Numbered from the stretch's first letter, positions 33,455 to 46,110 are shown. The stretch is DNA of 64,000 nt from Muricea muricata (GCA_963855995.1 OY979718.1:36595059-36659058); one strand, 5' to 3'. Program-made: numbers and translations. The notes: a model not told the origin generated them from the letters alone.

Positions 33455-34288
33455 GGCCAAACAAAAAAAATGTTGTGTTTCCGGTAACGACTTGAAAAAT
33501 TTTTGGGTCGGTAGGTCGGAAAATAATTTTATTTTGTAATTTTTTTCTATCTGTTTAAATACGTTTTAATTGCAGTATTTAGAATATGCTATAAAATTTT
33601 CTTGTCAATTAAATGTAATTGCGTCGCCACTATTTTTAATTGGGTCGTAATGGTTTTGTGGATGCTAAAAGACAACCAACCATAAAAATAATCTCATTCC
33701 CAAACACACATTTCGCTATACCAACGTGCTTGAAGGTCTTGGTGGTTCTTTTCTCTCATGTAGAAACTTTATGAACTTGATAGGAAATATTTCAAGTATA
33801 TCGTACACAGTCGATAAGAAATCGACTTCGTGCCATGCCGACTCGTGTTCTGAAATAGCACACTTTGCCGTTATTGTAAACTCGTCGCTGTTTAATGACA
33901 ATTGCCCGAGGTGGGCGTTGAAAATTGCCTTGAAGGTTTGTCCATTGTCCACGTTAGTAATTTTTTTCGTGCCATTCTCATTGTGGCTGCATTTTGGTAT
34001 CGTTAGGCTAAATAATCTTGCGCGTGACAACGTACGGTTTTCCGCCATATGTTAACATTCTTCTAACGCAGTCAATCGTGAATCTATTGTAAAATATCGA
34101 CTTCCTGTCGTTATAAAACGAAATTCGCCTGATAAAAAAGCTTCCTACTCGCTAATTCTATCGATTCTATTTTTTTCAAAACATAAACTTCTTTAAATTG
34201 CAAATTAAAAATAAAAAAAATTTAGGGTCGGTAAAAAAAATTTGGGTCGGTCGGGTTACCGGAAACACAACATTTTTTTTGTTTGGCC
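33455..34288. mobile_element. PIF/Harbinger-like element (834 bp), TAA target duplication
   Basis: Ends are inverted repeats starting GGCCAAACAAAAAAAATGTT and continuing through GTGTTTCCGGTAAC. TAA flanks both sides (33452-33454, 34289-34291). The related repeat at 31382-31455 reads straight through, giving a paralogous empty site. GGCC-type ends plus a TWA duplication are PIF/Harbinger features. GGGTCGGT motifs lie inside each end. No transposase is recognised. Confidence 0.85.
33716..34048 (-). CDS. 110-codon open frame inside the Harbinger-like element, unknown
   Basis: Minus-strand frame starting with ATG (MAENRTLSRARLFSLTIPKC) and ending at a stop near the left end of the element. It is hydrophilic with mixed composition, less AT-skewed than neighbours, and could be coding. 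It shows no MYB-like, DDE or zinc-finger pattern I can name. The opposite strand is also open over the same span, which weakens the case. It could be a captured exon or chance. Confidence 0.3.
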   Translation of the reverse strand: MAENRTLSRARLFSLTIPKCSHNENGTKKITNVDNGQTFKAIFNAHLGQLSLNSDEFTITAKCAISEHESAWHEVDFLSTVYDILEIFPIKFIKFLHERKEPPRPSSTLV

Positions 34289-34902
34289 TAATGAATATGA
34301 TGTTGAAAATCTAATTTCGCGTCACCCTGCTTGTCACGTATAAATCATATGCCTAATGTAACATATCGCATATCCAAAATAATCGAAGACGACGGATAGC
34401 TACTTTAGGTAATATTTTCATGCTCTACAATCTATATATCGAATATAGGCTTCGATAACACGTTAGATAACAGTTGTTAATAGTTTAAACATCAATATAC
34501 AAGGTGTTTGTCCTCTATTTGCGCAAATAGAACGTGCAATTACCATAATTTGGTATTTTCAGCCAAAATATTTCGAGAAGTAAATAAGAGACACTCAAAT
34601 ATTACTACTAATTTTAAGTATTATTGTACACATGAAATCTAAGCTAACCTGTATCGTAGTCGTACATGCATCCTGCAATTGTTGATATTTTCGCTTCCAT
34701 CTAATCAAAATATTTTTTGTTTTTCAAAAAGGACGCAAAGACAATGACAGAGTCCAACATCAAATAACAAGGTTTAGAAAATGCAAGGTTTAAAAATGTA
34801 AGTTGATAAAATAAATATTTTTGTCGAAACGATATTAAGTGATTTCATTGCAAACCTCAGAAGATATTTCATTTCTTAGAAATACCTGTTTATTGACACT
34901 AA
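34289..34902. other. AT-rich stretch; right part of repeat R1, otherwise no gene
   Basis: 34289-34352 is the remainder of R1 (TAATGAATATGATGTTGAAA onward). Nothing else recognised. Confidence 0.5.
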
Positions 34903-35099
34903 TAGAAAAGATGACGGATGAACACTTTACCAAAATGCATTGCGGTTGGAAATCGTTTAAAAAGGCAAATTGACGGTTGCTGTATGACAAGCACAAGACA
35001 GGAAGTTATTTCCTTTGTTTTGTTAAAGTTTTATGTCCTTGGGGGGTTTTCATGGCCTGGAATGCACTTTGGTAAAATGTAGATACTGTCATCTTTCTC
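34903..35099. mobile_element. Short inverted-repeat element (~197 bp)
   Basis: AAGATGACGGAT and ACTTTACCAAAATGCATT near 34905-34940 pair with AATGCACTTTGGTAAAATGT and CTGTCATCTTTC near 35060-35098. MITE-like; target duplication unresolved. Confidence 0.65.
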
Positions 35100-35298
35100 G
35101 TTAGGGTCATGTATGCACATGGCGTAAAAGTGCGAAAAAATTGAGCGCGAGTTCGGAGTTCTGTTTTGGTTATATTTGTCAGCGCGGCTGATAGCGTTTA
35201 GCCAGGAAAGTAAGGAGATTTCATGTTAATCTCCTTGTTTTCAAAAGTAATGCTCTAACTTAGAATATGGTTTTCCGTAGTTCTTTTTGAAAAGAAAT

Positions 35299-35596
35299 CA
35301 ACCTCGTTCCCAGGGCCTTTTCTAAAATGTAGGGAGGGAAAAGGCCCTGGCATCGGCTGGCATCACCTCACACAGTTAATATACTCAAAACCGTATATCC
35401 TCATATTTCCGTGGAGAAAAAATTCTAGTAAAATTTCCAACATTTAACGCCTTACAAAGCCGCTGAATTACGTGATATTTTCAGTGTGTCAGTCATTTTG
35501 GAAAAATATTTCGCATGTGTACGATTCGTGGTTTTAAAAGCCAGCCTGTGCCAGGGCCTTTTCCCCTGCCTCAAAAAGGTCCTGGAACGTGTTTGA
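35299..35596. mobile_element. Longer MITE related to the CAACCTCGTTCCCAGGG family
   Basis: Left end CAACCTCGTTCCCAGGGCCT, right end a degenerate AGGTCCTGGAACGTGTTTG. Inner arms GGGAAAAGGCCCTGGCA and GTGCCAGGGCCTTTTCCC pair with each other. Confidence 0.7.
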
Positions 35597-37963
35597 GAGG
35601 AAATAGCTTATGACAGTGGTATTAAAACTGTTTACAATATTTATGGTTATAATATTTATTTTACCTTGTTTTATCATTCCAGTGTTTTTCATTTCGCTTG
35701 GTAGTACACATTGACACGAAGTCCTTTTTCTTAGGTATCCCCCCCCCTGGAGCCTCACGCCATGTTTACAACTTTTAACAGCAAACAGTTGATCCTTAGC
35801 AAATAATTATCACGAATACTTGACGGGAATTAGCATGAAATTTCGAGAACAAATTCTGCATGTTAACAAAAATACCAATCTCGTGACATTTTTAAGCCAG
35901 TGTACTTCGAACACAGAAAAACGTTCTCTTTTTTTTGTATTTTTTTTTATATAAAAATAAAGTAGTTCATGAATTATTCGTAATTATCGTCCAATAATTC
36001 AGTTCTTTCATTTTAAAAGATGTTGAGCGGCGAATAAACGCAAGAATGAAAGTCCACATTGAATGACCTTCGCTGACATGGACCAGAAAAGAATAACAAT
36101 CAACAAGAATGAGAAAGCAAGTCATTACTAATATGACAGTAGTGGAAATTATATAAATGTAAGTTAGTAGAAAACAAAATACTTATTATTAAGGGATCAA
36201 AGAGGATTTAAGGGAATTTTAATTTCTCTCGTTGAAGAAAAGCAAAAAATTGAAAAAAAAAGTGAAAACTGAATTAACACGTTAACCAATAATTTTAAAA
36301 AAGTAAGTCGAAGCCTTGCACAATAATGACACTTCTGTTTGTTTCGTTTCATATTTGCATTGAGTTCAAAAAATCAGGTAAAAATACAGCATAATGGTTA
36401 ATGTTAACAACACAGTATTTCTGAAAAAAACAATACCTTAACGTTAGGAAATGTTGCCTTCCACATTTGAGTCGAGATTATTTCTAAAAACAAAACAAAC
36501 ACTGCATGTCACTTGATATGTTGGATTGAACGAATCAGTCTCAAGTTATAAGTTGTAGTAATGAAAATTTTAAAACGGGATGTCTAAGTTTATTAATTTT
36601 TTTCTATTACAATCACTAGCCGAGTTAAAAACAACGGTTAAAAACGTTTTCTAATTCCCAGGGGAATATACTCTTTCTTTGTTTCTTCATTGATATATGC
36701 ATGAATCAGTGCGATGCATTATATTTTTTGTGCATTTTTAATTCCCAAGGGAATACAGATTGCTTTGTTTTGATGACTTTATAATGAATCCTCTTTGATT
36801 AAATATGATAAGTATCTTGGTGCTTTCGAATTTGTTTTGGTAAACAGAAACAATGGAACAATTAAGTCATTGTTTGTGTGCACCAAAGCAAATGACGGAA
36901 AGGTTTGAGAGCAGCTGCGACGTACCATGCAAATGAAGGCGTTTCGGTTAAATAAGTATGAGAATGGTGGTAGCTTTTAAATGTTTCTATCCCTTTTCAA
37001 CCATAAAATATACGTACTAAGCATACGATCCTTGAATTCCATGTCAACTACAGCTTAGGGTTTAAATTTCTATTGATGAGTCTTAAATAAAAGTTTACGC
37101 TCCGTTTTTAATATACTTTTGCCGTACTCATCCTTATTTGACCCAGCCTTAGACTACGGTAAGTATAAAAATTTATATTTACTTCGGATCAGTTTAACAT
37201 AACGAAAAGCCCATGCCCTTTCAGCTAAGGTTTTACGTTTGAAAACTCAATCAAATATTCAGTCTAAGTGGGTTTAAGTAGCTAGAGATAACGTAATTTA
37301 TCTTTTTATTTTGCTTTTTTGTTTATAACGTAATTTATTAGCTAAATGTATGGAATGTGAGGGTGTGAGCCGTGTGTAAGTTGCATGGGGTTAGGGTTAT
37401 TAAAGGAATTAAAATTTTGAAAGTATGTTAAATAAAGCAAAATCAAGCGTCGAAAACAACGCAGTGGAACAAAATAGAACATTTTTACATTTTGCAATTT
37501 CTACATTTCATGTATAAAGACAAGTAGAGAGCTTACCTATTTGTACATTGGACCTTTAATTTTCTCTTCACGTTTGGCCTAAAGTAACTGAATAAATTAC
37601 ATTTAAAATACATACTTTACCAAAATTTTAATTTTTTTAATTTTCTGATTTGGGTGGCAGTCGGGGTGGTGGCGGTGCATGCGGGTTTATCAGCTGTGCG
37701 TGACTGTGCGATGGTGAGGAAAGTGAAGGTAACGAATGGAATGCAGGAGCTTAGGACCGAGGAAGACAGCTTAGAACTGAGGCAGGTAGGTAGTCGGTAG
37801 GATCAGAGGGGGGCACTTGTATTTTGGCTTTGGGAATCAAATTTGCATGCTAAGTCACTAACGTTTGGTGCTTTAATTTGTTAGGTATGCGCCGCTGCTC
37901 TCTAGAGAAGATCAACTTAGCAATTTGTATTAGCAATTGCAAGGTTGGTCTTCTCTTCGCCTC
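35597..37963. other. AT-rich stretch, no gene recognised
   Basis: The AATTCCCAGGGGAATA-type palindrome recurs near 36655, 36740 and again at 38108. A GC-richer patch at 37650-37820 has GGTGG/GAGG runs but no coding pattern. Confidence 0.45.
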
Positions 37964-38085
37964 GCTACCCCGGCCAGCTTTCCGAGTGCTACCTCCACCG
38001 TAAATAAGTAGAAGTACTTGTACTATATGTACAGGTTCTTCCACTTAGGTGGAAGTAGCACTTGGAGAGCTGGCCGGGGTAGGAG
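37964..38085. mobile_element. Hairpin MITE with CTACCCCGGCCAGCT ends
   Basis: CTACCCCGGCCAGCTTTCCG at 37967 is matched inverted by the sequence ending AGAGCTGGCCGGGGTAG at 38083. The inner GTGCTACCTCCACC also pairs with GGTGGAAGTAGCAC. Total about 117 bp. Confidence 0.8.
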
Positions 38086-39075
38086 GATTTTTTTTATTCA
38101 ATTTCTTAATTCCCATGGGAATTGAATTTTTAATTAAAAGAGGTCACATGTAAATTATGTAAACAATTTATTGAAAAGAATTTGTAAAGATTACAATTTG
38201 AATAACAATAAAAAGAGAATTATTATCACAAACTTATACTTAATCCAATAACAATAGAAGAAAACAGAACATGGCAGAAAAAGAACAATTAACCTTGCGC
38301 TTAACACAAGTGAACAAACACAAATGAAAACACAAGGTTAATAAAACAAGATAAATTTTTATACTTCAGGACTAAATAATTATGAATCAACTCGGAGTGG
38401 TATATTTTGCAAGTTTGACAGAGAAATTTTAGACTGGTATATAAACACTGAGTTGTTTCACAATTACATGGAAAATATATGGCCCAAAATCACACAATTG
38501 ATAAAGTCGAAGTATGTTTTGTTCTCGTTAGAAACTTAGTCAGCAAATTTTTAATTGTTTTAAATTTATCTATTTTAAGAATTAGACATATCTAACTGAA
38601 AAGGTTTCTGAGAGTTAAAACTACGATGTAAACTTCCATTTGGGAAGAAACCCACAGAGTACGCAGAGAAAACGCACGACTTTTGGCAGAGCGTTTACTA
38701 GCTCATACTCAGCAATGCAACTACAGAAATAAAAAGCGTTTTTGCTAATAGAAAGATACGATTTTAATGAGATGTTTTTTTAAAAGTTTAGAGAAAATAA
38801 AGTCCTTTTTTGCTATGTAAAGATCCAGCACATATGAAGCCTATAGAAAATGTTTTTACAGCATGAAAAACTGTTCCAAACGTCGAAACCTCGTGAGGAG
38901 ATGATTAGTTTTTACACTGATTGAAATATCAAATTGAAAAGGTTGTGAAATTTCAACATTCAGAGCCATATATTTTTCTGATTGTGTTTTTAACCTGACA
39001 ATGTCAAATTGATCAAATATTGTGAACTCAAATATTTTTAAGGATATTGTGCAGAACACAAAATTTCAGAAACAA
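38086..39075. other. AT-rich stretch, no gene recognised
   Basis: Only short frames; no repeats of note. Confidence 0.45.
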
Positions 39076-39088
39076 ACCCTTTGAAAAT

Positions 39089-40087
39089 GGGACCGGCTAA
39101 ACAGAGGGTTATGAATCGGAGAGTTATGTCCAAACCACGCGCACTTTTTAAAAACAGCAACACCCAGTTTCTTAACTACCTGAATTAACATGAGGAAGTT
39201 AAGTTTTTATGCAACTCTCTCTCATCAACATTGTGATGTTAGAGAGTCATCATTTTTTATAACTCTCGGCGCTCACGATTGAGGAAATGAAGAGGGTTAT
39301 TATTAGCATGACAAAATTACTAATTGGTTGAGAAGAGTACAATTATTTCATTAATTGCACTGCATTTCAAAACAACAAAATGGCGGGAAAGTCGAATGGC
39401 CGAGTTAAAACACAAACAAAAATGTTGAGAAAGTGGAATTCCTGTAGAAAACACTAAACACAAAATTTTCACTAAAAGTCTGGCAGGACTGGAATGTAAT
39501 AATTGTCTTCATTGAGAATTATTGTGTAGAAGAACTGGACAAAGCCCTCTAATACTAATGGTGAGGTTGGTACACACGATTTTGTCATGCTAATAATAAA
39601 CAAGTAATCATGCGATGTTGCTCGTACAATTGGGGATTAATAGTACTCGCTATGTTTGAAAATTCTGCCAAATCGGACTTGGCTCGGCGGCCGGATAACT
39701 ACCTATAATACTAACATTTTAAAGTAACGGTTGATCGCAGAAAACTTTAAAAGGCTGGTAAAGAAACAGATATTCAGTAGTTTTTATTATTGTTTTAATT
39801 TTCAACAAAACTATTAAACAAACAGGCCCCCAAAACAAACAATATCTAAACAACTAAATCATAACTTTTGTTAGAGTTATAAAAAAATAACTCTATAACA
39901 TCTTCATAATGTTGACAAGAGAGAGTTATGTAGAAACGTAACTCTCTCATGTTAGCTCAACCAAACATCGGGAGAGTGAACAATTCGGGTGTGGTCGTTT
40001 GGAAAGGTAGGCGTGGTTCGGACATAACTTTCGAAAATCATAAATCTCTGACGTAACTCTCCATTTCATAACTCTCCCATTAGTCAT
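39089..40087. mobile_element. 999-bp foldback element with GAGAGTTATG arms and long direct flank repeat
   Basis: Arms of ~200 bp at each end are rich in AACTCTC/GAGAGTT motifs and inverted to each other, with looser pairing at the very ends. ACCCTTTGAAAAT is repeated directly outside both ends (39076-39088, 40088-40100), consistent with a target duplication of about 9-13 bp. Long arms and a long duplication recall Mutator-like elements. No coding frame is recognised inside. Confidence 0.8.
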
Positions 40088-40100
40088 ACCCTTTGAAAAT

Positions 40101-43100
40101 TCTACTAGGTCAAAAAGTTCTCATGCGCACCATTTGTACTAATAGTTTGTAGCAAAGGCATCTCATTTCGTGAGGTGTGTGAAGTTCTCTGCCCAAATTA
40201 TGGAAATTTAGTTGGAATAACTTTGAGGAGTACCCTGCCAATCATAATTTTATTTCCTTTATATTAGCGTATAATTTTATATAAAAAGAGCTCTCTAATT
40301 CATAAAGAACCCTGTTTTGGGTGCTAAGTTAATACTGAAGTTACTCAATACTTGGACCAGTATTTAAGGATTTGTCAGAAGTTCAAAAATGTACAGCATT
40401 ATTTTTACATATTAAAAACGATGTGTGCAAAAATACCAAAGCTTACCATGGAACAAAACACTTTGTTGCCTTTTAAAGAACTTATAGTTTAACAATGAAA
40501 GAAACAAAACCAAAACATCGAAACATACAAGATTGGTCTTGCATTGGAAAGAAAATGCTCAAGGACTAAATGTGGTCAATTTCAAATATCATTGTCAGGT
40601 CAAAAACAAATCTCATTGAAGTATAAACTTATCTTTACTTACTTGTTGAAAAGACCATGTTCAAAAGCCATGTAAACCTGTTTTCTTTATTATTATTACT
40701 ATACTATGGTTACAAAGTGGAACTATTTGAAAAGAAAACTTGAACTAAAGCAAAGGAAATCAACATATAAAATAACAAATTCTTTCAACTTTTTTCAACT
40801 GCCAAAACACAAATTCACCACAACCAGACAATGGGAATAGTTTAGGGGGAAAATCAAAGGTTAAGGAAAATCTCTTGTAATTATAAAAAGACCATTCAAT
40901 CTATTTTACTTGATCTTATGCCAGACTATTTTAATTGTGAATAGGAAAGACCGACATTCAACAAACAAAATTTCCCATGTTAAGAAATCTGTACAATTTA
41001 AAATCTAAAATTGCTTAATATTGCTTAACTGGACTGGCTTACATATAATTAAAGTCTATTGAATATGAAGAACTCTGATCAGGTATAGTTCTACTGCTTC
41101 AGTCCATTTTGATTCCAAATATTAGTTCCACTTCGCAACAATTTCACCTCGAGTAGTTCATCATTAAGGTAAAAAAGGTTCATTTCAAAAATCACAAAGT
41201 GTTTTTAACTTTTGGGATGGTGCAGTTCAATGGGTTCTGAATTTGAAGCAAATAATATTCAAATTTTGCTTCAATATGTGATTTTCATATGAACTTTCCA
41301 AACTTTCAAATGAACACTCAAAGTCAACTTAAACAAAAGAAGATTGAGATGGTAAACCAGGATACAAAATAAATGTTTTTAAAATGCTTTTTGATTGAAT
41401 TAATGAAAAATTATAATCACTGTTTTGATGTTCAGGTAGAGATTCATTTCCCATGGATAGAAAACTTAGCACTACAAAATTAACAGAAAATTTCATGGGC
41501 ACATCTAGTTGTTTTTGATAAAACTACCTCAATCTTCATATTTGTTTAATCAGTATAACATTACAAATTCAAATAATGACAAACTTTAATTGTTTTACAG
41601 TATTTGAAAAAAAAATTGAGCCGAAGTTTCTTTTAAAATAAATTTCTCTGTTTGAAATAATCATTAAATGCATTTAGGTCTACAACAACAGACCATTTGT
41701 TCTCAGAAAAAAATTTTAATTTGCTATTTAGAAATACAGTCAATGGTTACTAAGTGTCAAACACTGTGTGGTTTTTGAATGATGAGCAAATTACAATACT
41801 GTACTGTATAACATGTTTTCCTACAATGTGTGGGTCATTATATAAAATTTACTTGATTTATAATTTGAATATATCTCATTTGATGTAAAAAGCCGGCAAA
41901 ATTAAATGAAATTGCATTTACAGAACATGCTTAATTGCAATGGGAAATTGATCTATTTGCATCACCAAGACACTTTTAACATTAAGTGGAGCTATTTAAT
42001 GCTTCCTGTCTTATGTCCCTATCACAGAACATACTAATTGCGATGGTTGGCACAACATATTCTCAAAAAATTAGCCATTACAGACCATTAATTCAAGTGT
42101 TAAGTATGTAGTCCTGAAAACATTAACAAAACTGCTACGAAGATTTGATGTTTTAAATTTTGAATTTGTTTTTTAATGTGTTGTTATAAAACCAAAGAAA
42201 AATACAACTAATTTAACCAAACAAGACTCTCTTACTTTCAGAAAACAATAAGTTCATCATTATTTGTAATTTTTTAAGATTAAAATGCTTTGGGAACATG
42301 AGATTTTCCATGTAAAGTGGTCACACAAAATAATGATCTATTTGGATTAGAATAACTGTACAGAAATGATGTTCACTGACCAGCACTCACAAGTGTTTTT
42401 GGTAATAGAGAAAAAAAATCTTTTATTTCCAAAACATAAAAATAGCCACTTCTTGTGAGAAACACCATACAATCTGCAAAGCATTTCAATATAAAACAAC
42501 AAAGCATAAAAATATTAAGACCTGTTCAAATTTCATCAACATTGTTCAATTTCTCATCATTGACCCAGCCAGATAAGTATTCATAAAACTTTCATTGCCA
42601 GACCATAGGTCTAAAAAATGTCAAAATATAATAATAAGATAAGCAAATTAAAATTTGACCAGACATGGGTAAATCTCGGTGCATGTAGTGAGCATATGTT
42701 CTTACTCAAATCAGTAGAGTATCTTTCAGTAAGTAAAAACACAGTTTAAAAAAAGGAAAATAGTATGTTGCAGTTTTACTATGCAGCATGGCATGGCTAT
42801 TGCTGCATTCATTTACTGTAATGTCATACAATTAAGGCTTACACAGAATGTGAAGGTTTTTACATTTCACGAACTTCCTTTTTGCTTCAGGGAAAGCCAC
42901 TATACTGATTTTTGTAATATTTTGTTTTACCAGGGGGCGGCTGTGTATCTGTATTACCTAACACAGCCGGTCAACCTTGCCTGCCAGAAGAAACAGGAGT
43001 ATCCAGAGAAATCCTCAATGTCTGGCAAATCTTTGACTCATAAATACTCTTTTCACAAGAACATGTTATGGTTCTTTCCAAGTAAATTGCAAGGGAAAAT

Positions 43101-43564
43101 TTAACGATCCGCAATAGAAAATTATGGTGCTTTATAATTTGCAACTTTACAGCTCAAAAAAATACAGACTTTTCTTACATACCAGCGCAAAAACTAACAG
43201 CAGATTTCAGCTAAATTGCAGTTCTTACTTCGGCAATCAGACATAGCTAGGACCTAGTATGCTGTATGCTTTAATACCACACGTGCAAATTACAAACTTT
43301 GAATGTTCAAATATTTCGTTGAAATCAGCCTTGATTGCCACAAAATTTATATATATCAGCGATATAGATACTCTGCTACAACTACTGGTAAAAGACAACG
43401 TATATTACCTTGAAATAAAGGCAAGATTGTTTGAATATCTTCGATACAACCTGAGGGTTTCTGCATTCTATTCTGGTCAAAATTGAAATTTGGACATTTT
43501 GGGTAGTCCGTTCCGACTAGCCGACGAGCAAATCCGACGTCGTGCGTAAGCACAGTTAATGGAT
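40101..43564. other. Long AT-rich stretch, no gene recognised
   Basis: Uniform composition, few repeats, no transposon similarity seen. A 107-codon frame at 42781-43104 has no recognisable family. It could be intron or untranslated sequence of an unseen gene, but nothing shows this. Confidence 0.45.
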
Positions 43565-43648
43565 GGTCATTGTTTTGTAGGATACCCTAAAGGTCGAAAT
43601 GTTGAGAGAGCACTGGGACCGAGTTGCCCCTGTGTTTTGTGTATTTTT

Positions 43649-43779
43649 CACTCGCTGGGACTGTATCTACTTCACCAAATTTAGCTAAAGCGCGAGCCCG
43701 AAGGGCGAGTAATGATTGTTGCGCTACGCGCTCCCTCTTTCGCTAAATTTGGTGAAGTAGGTACAGTCCCAGTGAGTGC
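43649..43779. mobile_element. MITE inserted in the left arm of the palindrome
   Basis: CACTCGCTGGGACTGTATCT at 43649 is matched inverted by the sequence ending TACAGTCCCAGTGAGTG. The loop has GCGCGAGCCCGAAGGGCGAG. Absent from the right arm, so it is younger than the palindrome. Confidence 0.8.
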
Positions 43780-43839
43780 GAAACGTGACAACCCAAGAAT
43801 ACAGGAGCCCAGAGGCGACAGTGTAAAATTACTTTCGTA

Positions 43840-44025
43840 TTTTACATTTTTGTGTTTTATATTTTACATTTTTGTGTTTTATATTTTACATTTTTGTGTT
43901 TTATATTTTACATTCTTATGTTTTATATTTTACATATTTGTGTTTTGTATTCTACGTTTTTATGTTTTATATTTTACATTTTTATGTTTTATATTTTACA
44001 TTTTTATGTTTTATATTTTGCATAG
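43840..44025. repeat. 22-bp tandem array (TTTTACATTTTTGTGTTTTATA)
   Basis: About eight units. Because 22 is not a multiple of three, one open frame cycles the same peptide in three registers. A shorter inverted array is at about 45255-45405. Confidence 0.95.
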
Positions 44026-44029
44026 AAAT

Positions 44030-44217
44030 GAAAAGTTAGAAATTCAAAAGTAAAAAGTTAAAAACATAAAAGTAAAAAGTTAACTGAAAATATAAAAGTG
44101 AAAAGTTGAAAATATAAAAGTGAAAAGCTAAAAATATAAAAGTGAAAAGTTAAAAATATAAAAGTGTAAAGTTAAAAATATAAAAGTGTAAAGTTAAAAA
44201 TATGAAAGTGAAAAGTT
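44030..44217. repeat. ~21-bp tandem array (AAAAGTGAAAAGTTAAAAATAT)
   Basis: Eight or so units directly after the 22-bp array. The inverted array in the right arm (about 45170-45240) has only three. Confidence 0.9.
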
Positions 44218-45631
44218 TAAGATGGAACGTCTGATCCGGAAACTGCTTGAGCCTATTGCATTGCATTATATGTATGCGCGCTTAGGCCGTCATAGCTGGC
44301 AAACGTTAACAAACGTTAAGGAACAAACGTTAAGAACAAACATTAACGCAGAGCTGCTTCATAGATCCCGTCATGGAAATTACTAACGGTGAGCATATGA
44401 TTTATTTTGCTACATAAAATCTTAAAATATTTGTTATAATGTGACTGTGCTCATTTTCATGTAACTTTATGTAGATATTTTAGATTTGATTAGGCGACAG
44501 TTGATTAAATTTAAGTCAAACGCACTAATTATCAAGTGCCTTTACAAAAGCTACGGTTTAACTCTCAGGTTGAAATAAAAATATCTTTCATTATTGCCTA
44601 TATATGCATGCTTGAATAATAATGTATGTGAAGAGTCACATCACTGTCGTATCTTTTTAAATGATACTTCGGTATAGACTCCGCTCGCTATTCACACGAC
44701 AATAGTAAGGATTACATTGTAGTAATGTAGTTAGTATATAAAAAGCAGACATACATTACTTCAAACATGCATATATAGGCAATAATGAAAGATATTTTTA
44801 TTCAAGCCTGAGAGTTAAACCGTAGCTTTTGTAAAGGCACTTGATAATTAGTGCATTTGACTTCAATTTAACCAACTGTCGCCTAATCAAATCTAAAATA
44901 TCTACATAAAGTTACATGAATACGAGCACACATTGTAACAAATGTTTCAAGATTGTATGTAGCAAAATAAATTATATGTTCACCTTTAGTAATTTCCATG
45001 ACCGGATCTATAAAGCAGCTCTGCGTTAATGTTTGTTCTTAACGTTTGTTCGTTAACGTTATTTGTTAACGTTTGCCAGCTATGACGGCCCTCTGATGAC
45101 GGCCCAAGCGCGCGGGATACATATAATGCAGTGCAATAGCCTCAAGCAGTTTCCGGATCACCCGTTCCATCTTAAACTTTTCACTTTTATATTTTTAACT
45201 TTTCACTTTTAGTTTTTTAACTTTTTACTTTTGAATTTCTAACTTTTCATTTTTATGCAAAATATCAAAAACATAAAAATGTAAAATATAAAACATAAAA
45301 ATGTAAAATATAAAACATAAAAACGTAGAATACAAAACACAAATATGTAAAATATAAAACACAAAAATGTAAAACATAAAACACAAAAATGTAAAATACG
45401 AAAGCAATTTTACACTGTCGCCTCTGGGCTTCTGTACAAGAATGACTCGATATTGATAGTTATAATATGTATGGGGATACACAAAACACAGGGGCAACTC
45501 GGTCCCAGTGCTCTCTCGACAATTCGACCTTTAGAGTATCCTTTAAAGCCATGACCTTAATGGAATGGATGTTTGGAAAGTGGGCGGAGTTTCGGAACAT
45601 GTCTCTGATCCATGCTTGAAAGGGTCGCGTG

Positions 45632-45710
45632 CGAAATTTCTATTTCATTTCTATTATTCTGGCGTAAGCAAGAATTTCTATTTCATTATTATTATTCTGG
45701 CGTAAGCAAG
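45632..45710. repeat. Tandem duplication, 2 x ~39 bp
   Basis: GAAATTTCTATTTCATTTCT ... GGCGTAAGCAAG repeated once with minor differences. Confidence 0.9.
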
Positions 45711-45813
45711 TCGATGGCTCCAAGCAATTAGAGAGAGAAAAACTGATCCAAGGAGGAGGGGAGGGGTTCTGTACATATGTATTTTTATTTTTATAACTAC
45801 AGTAGTTATTATA

Positions 45814-46110
45814 GATCAATAAGAGAAAATCCTCGCTGGACCTCTAAGAAGAACAGTTTAGAGCTGATAGAACTATATCCAGTATAAATAAAGTTAGTTT
45901 AGTTTAGGTTTCCTCATGCAGTAACACTGGATCAATAAGAGATGATCATTACTGGATTTCTAGGAAGAACAGTTTTGAACTGATAGAGCCATCTAGAATA
46001 GATAAAGTTACTTTAGTTTAGGATTCTTCCTGTAGTAACACTAGATCAATAAGAGAAAATCTTACTGGACTTCTAGGAAGAAAAGTTCGAAACTGATAGA
46101 GCTATATTTG
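45814..46110. repeat. ~115-bp tandem array, about 2.6 units
   Basis: Units begin GATCAATAAGAG at 45814, 45930 and 46044 and include CTTCTAGGAAGAACAGTT-type and TAAAGTTA(G/C)TTTAGTTTAGG blocks. Confidence 0.9.

Larger units (their letters stand above)
43565..45556. mobile_element. 2-kb palindromic foldback element with AT-rich 22-bp arrays
   Basis: Left arm 43565-44633 pairs with right arm 44748-45556 around a ~115-bp spacer. Paired landmarks include GAGAGAGCACTGGGACCGAG, CCCCTGTGTTTTGTGTAT, CAGAGGCGACAGTGTAAAAT, CTTTTGTAAAGGCACTTGAT and TATGCATG. The arms differ in length because the left has longer tandem arrays and a ~130-bp inserted MITE. No protein gene: the apparent 113- and 90-codon frames come from the arrays. 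Confidence 0.9.

Noticed and set aside
42781-43104. 107-codon frame in the long AT-rich stretch
   Set aside because: No family resemblance, no splice or start context, and composition equals the surroundings; probably chance.
43712-44053. 113-codon frame rich in Phe, Tyr, Ile and Leu resembling a membrane protein
   Set aside because: It is the 22-bp AT-rich array read through; the same peptide block cycles in three registers. The 90-codon frame at 45225-45497 is its inverted copy.
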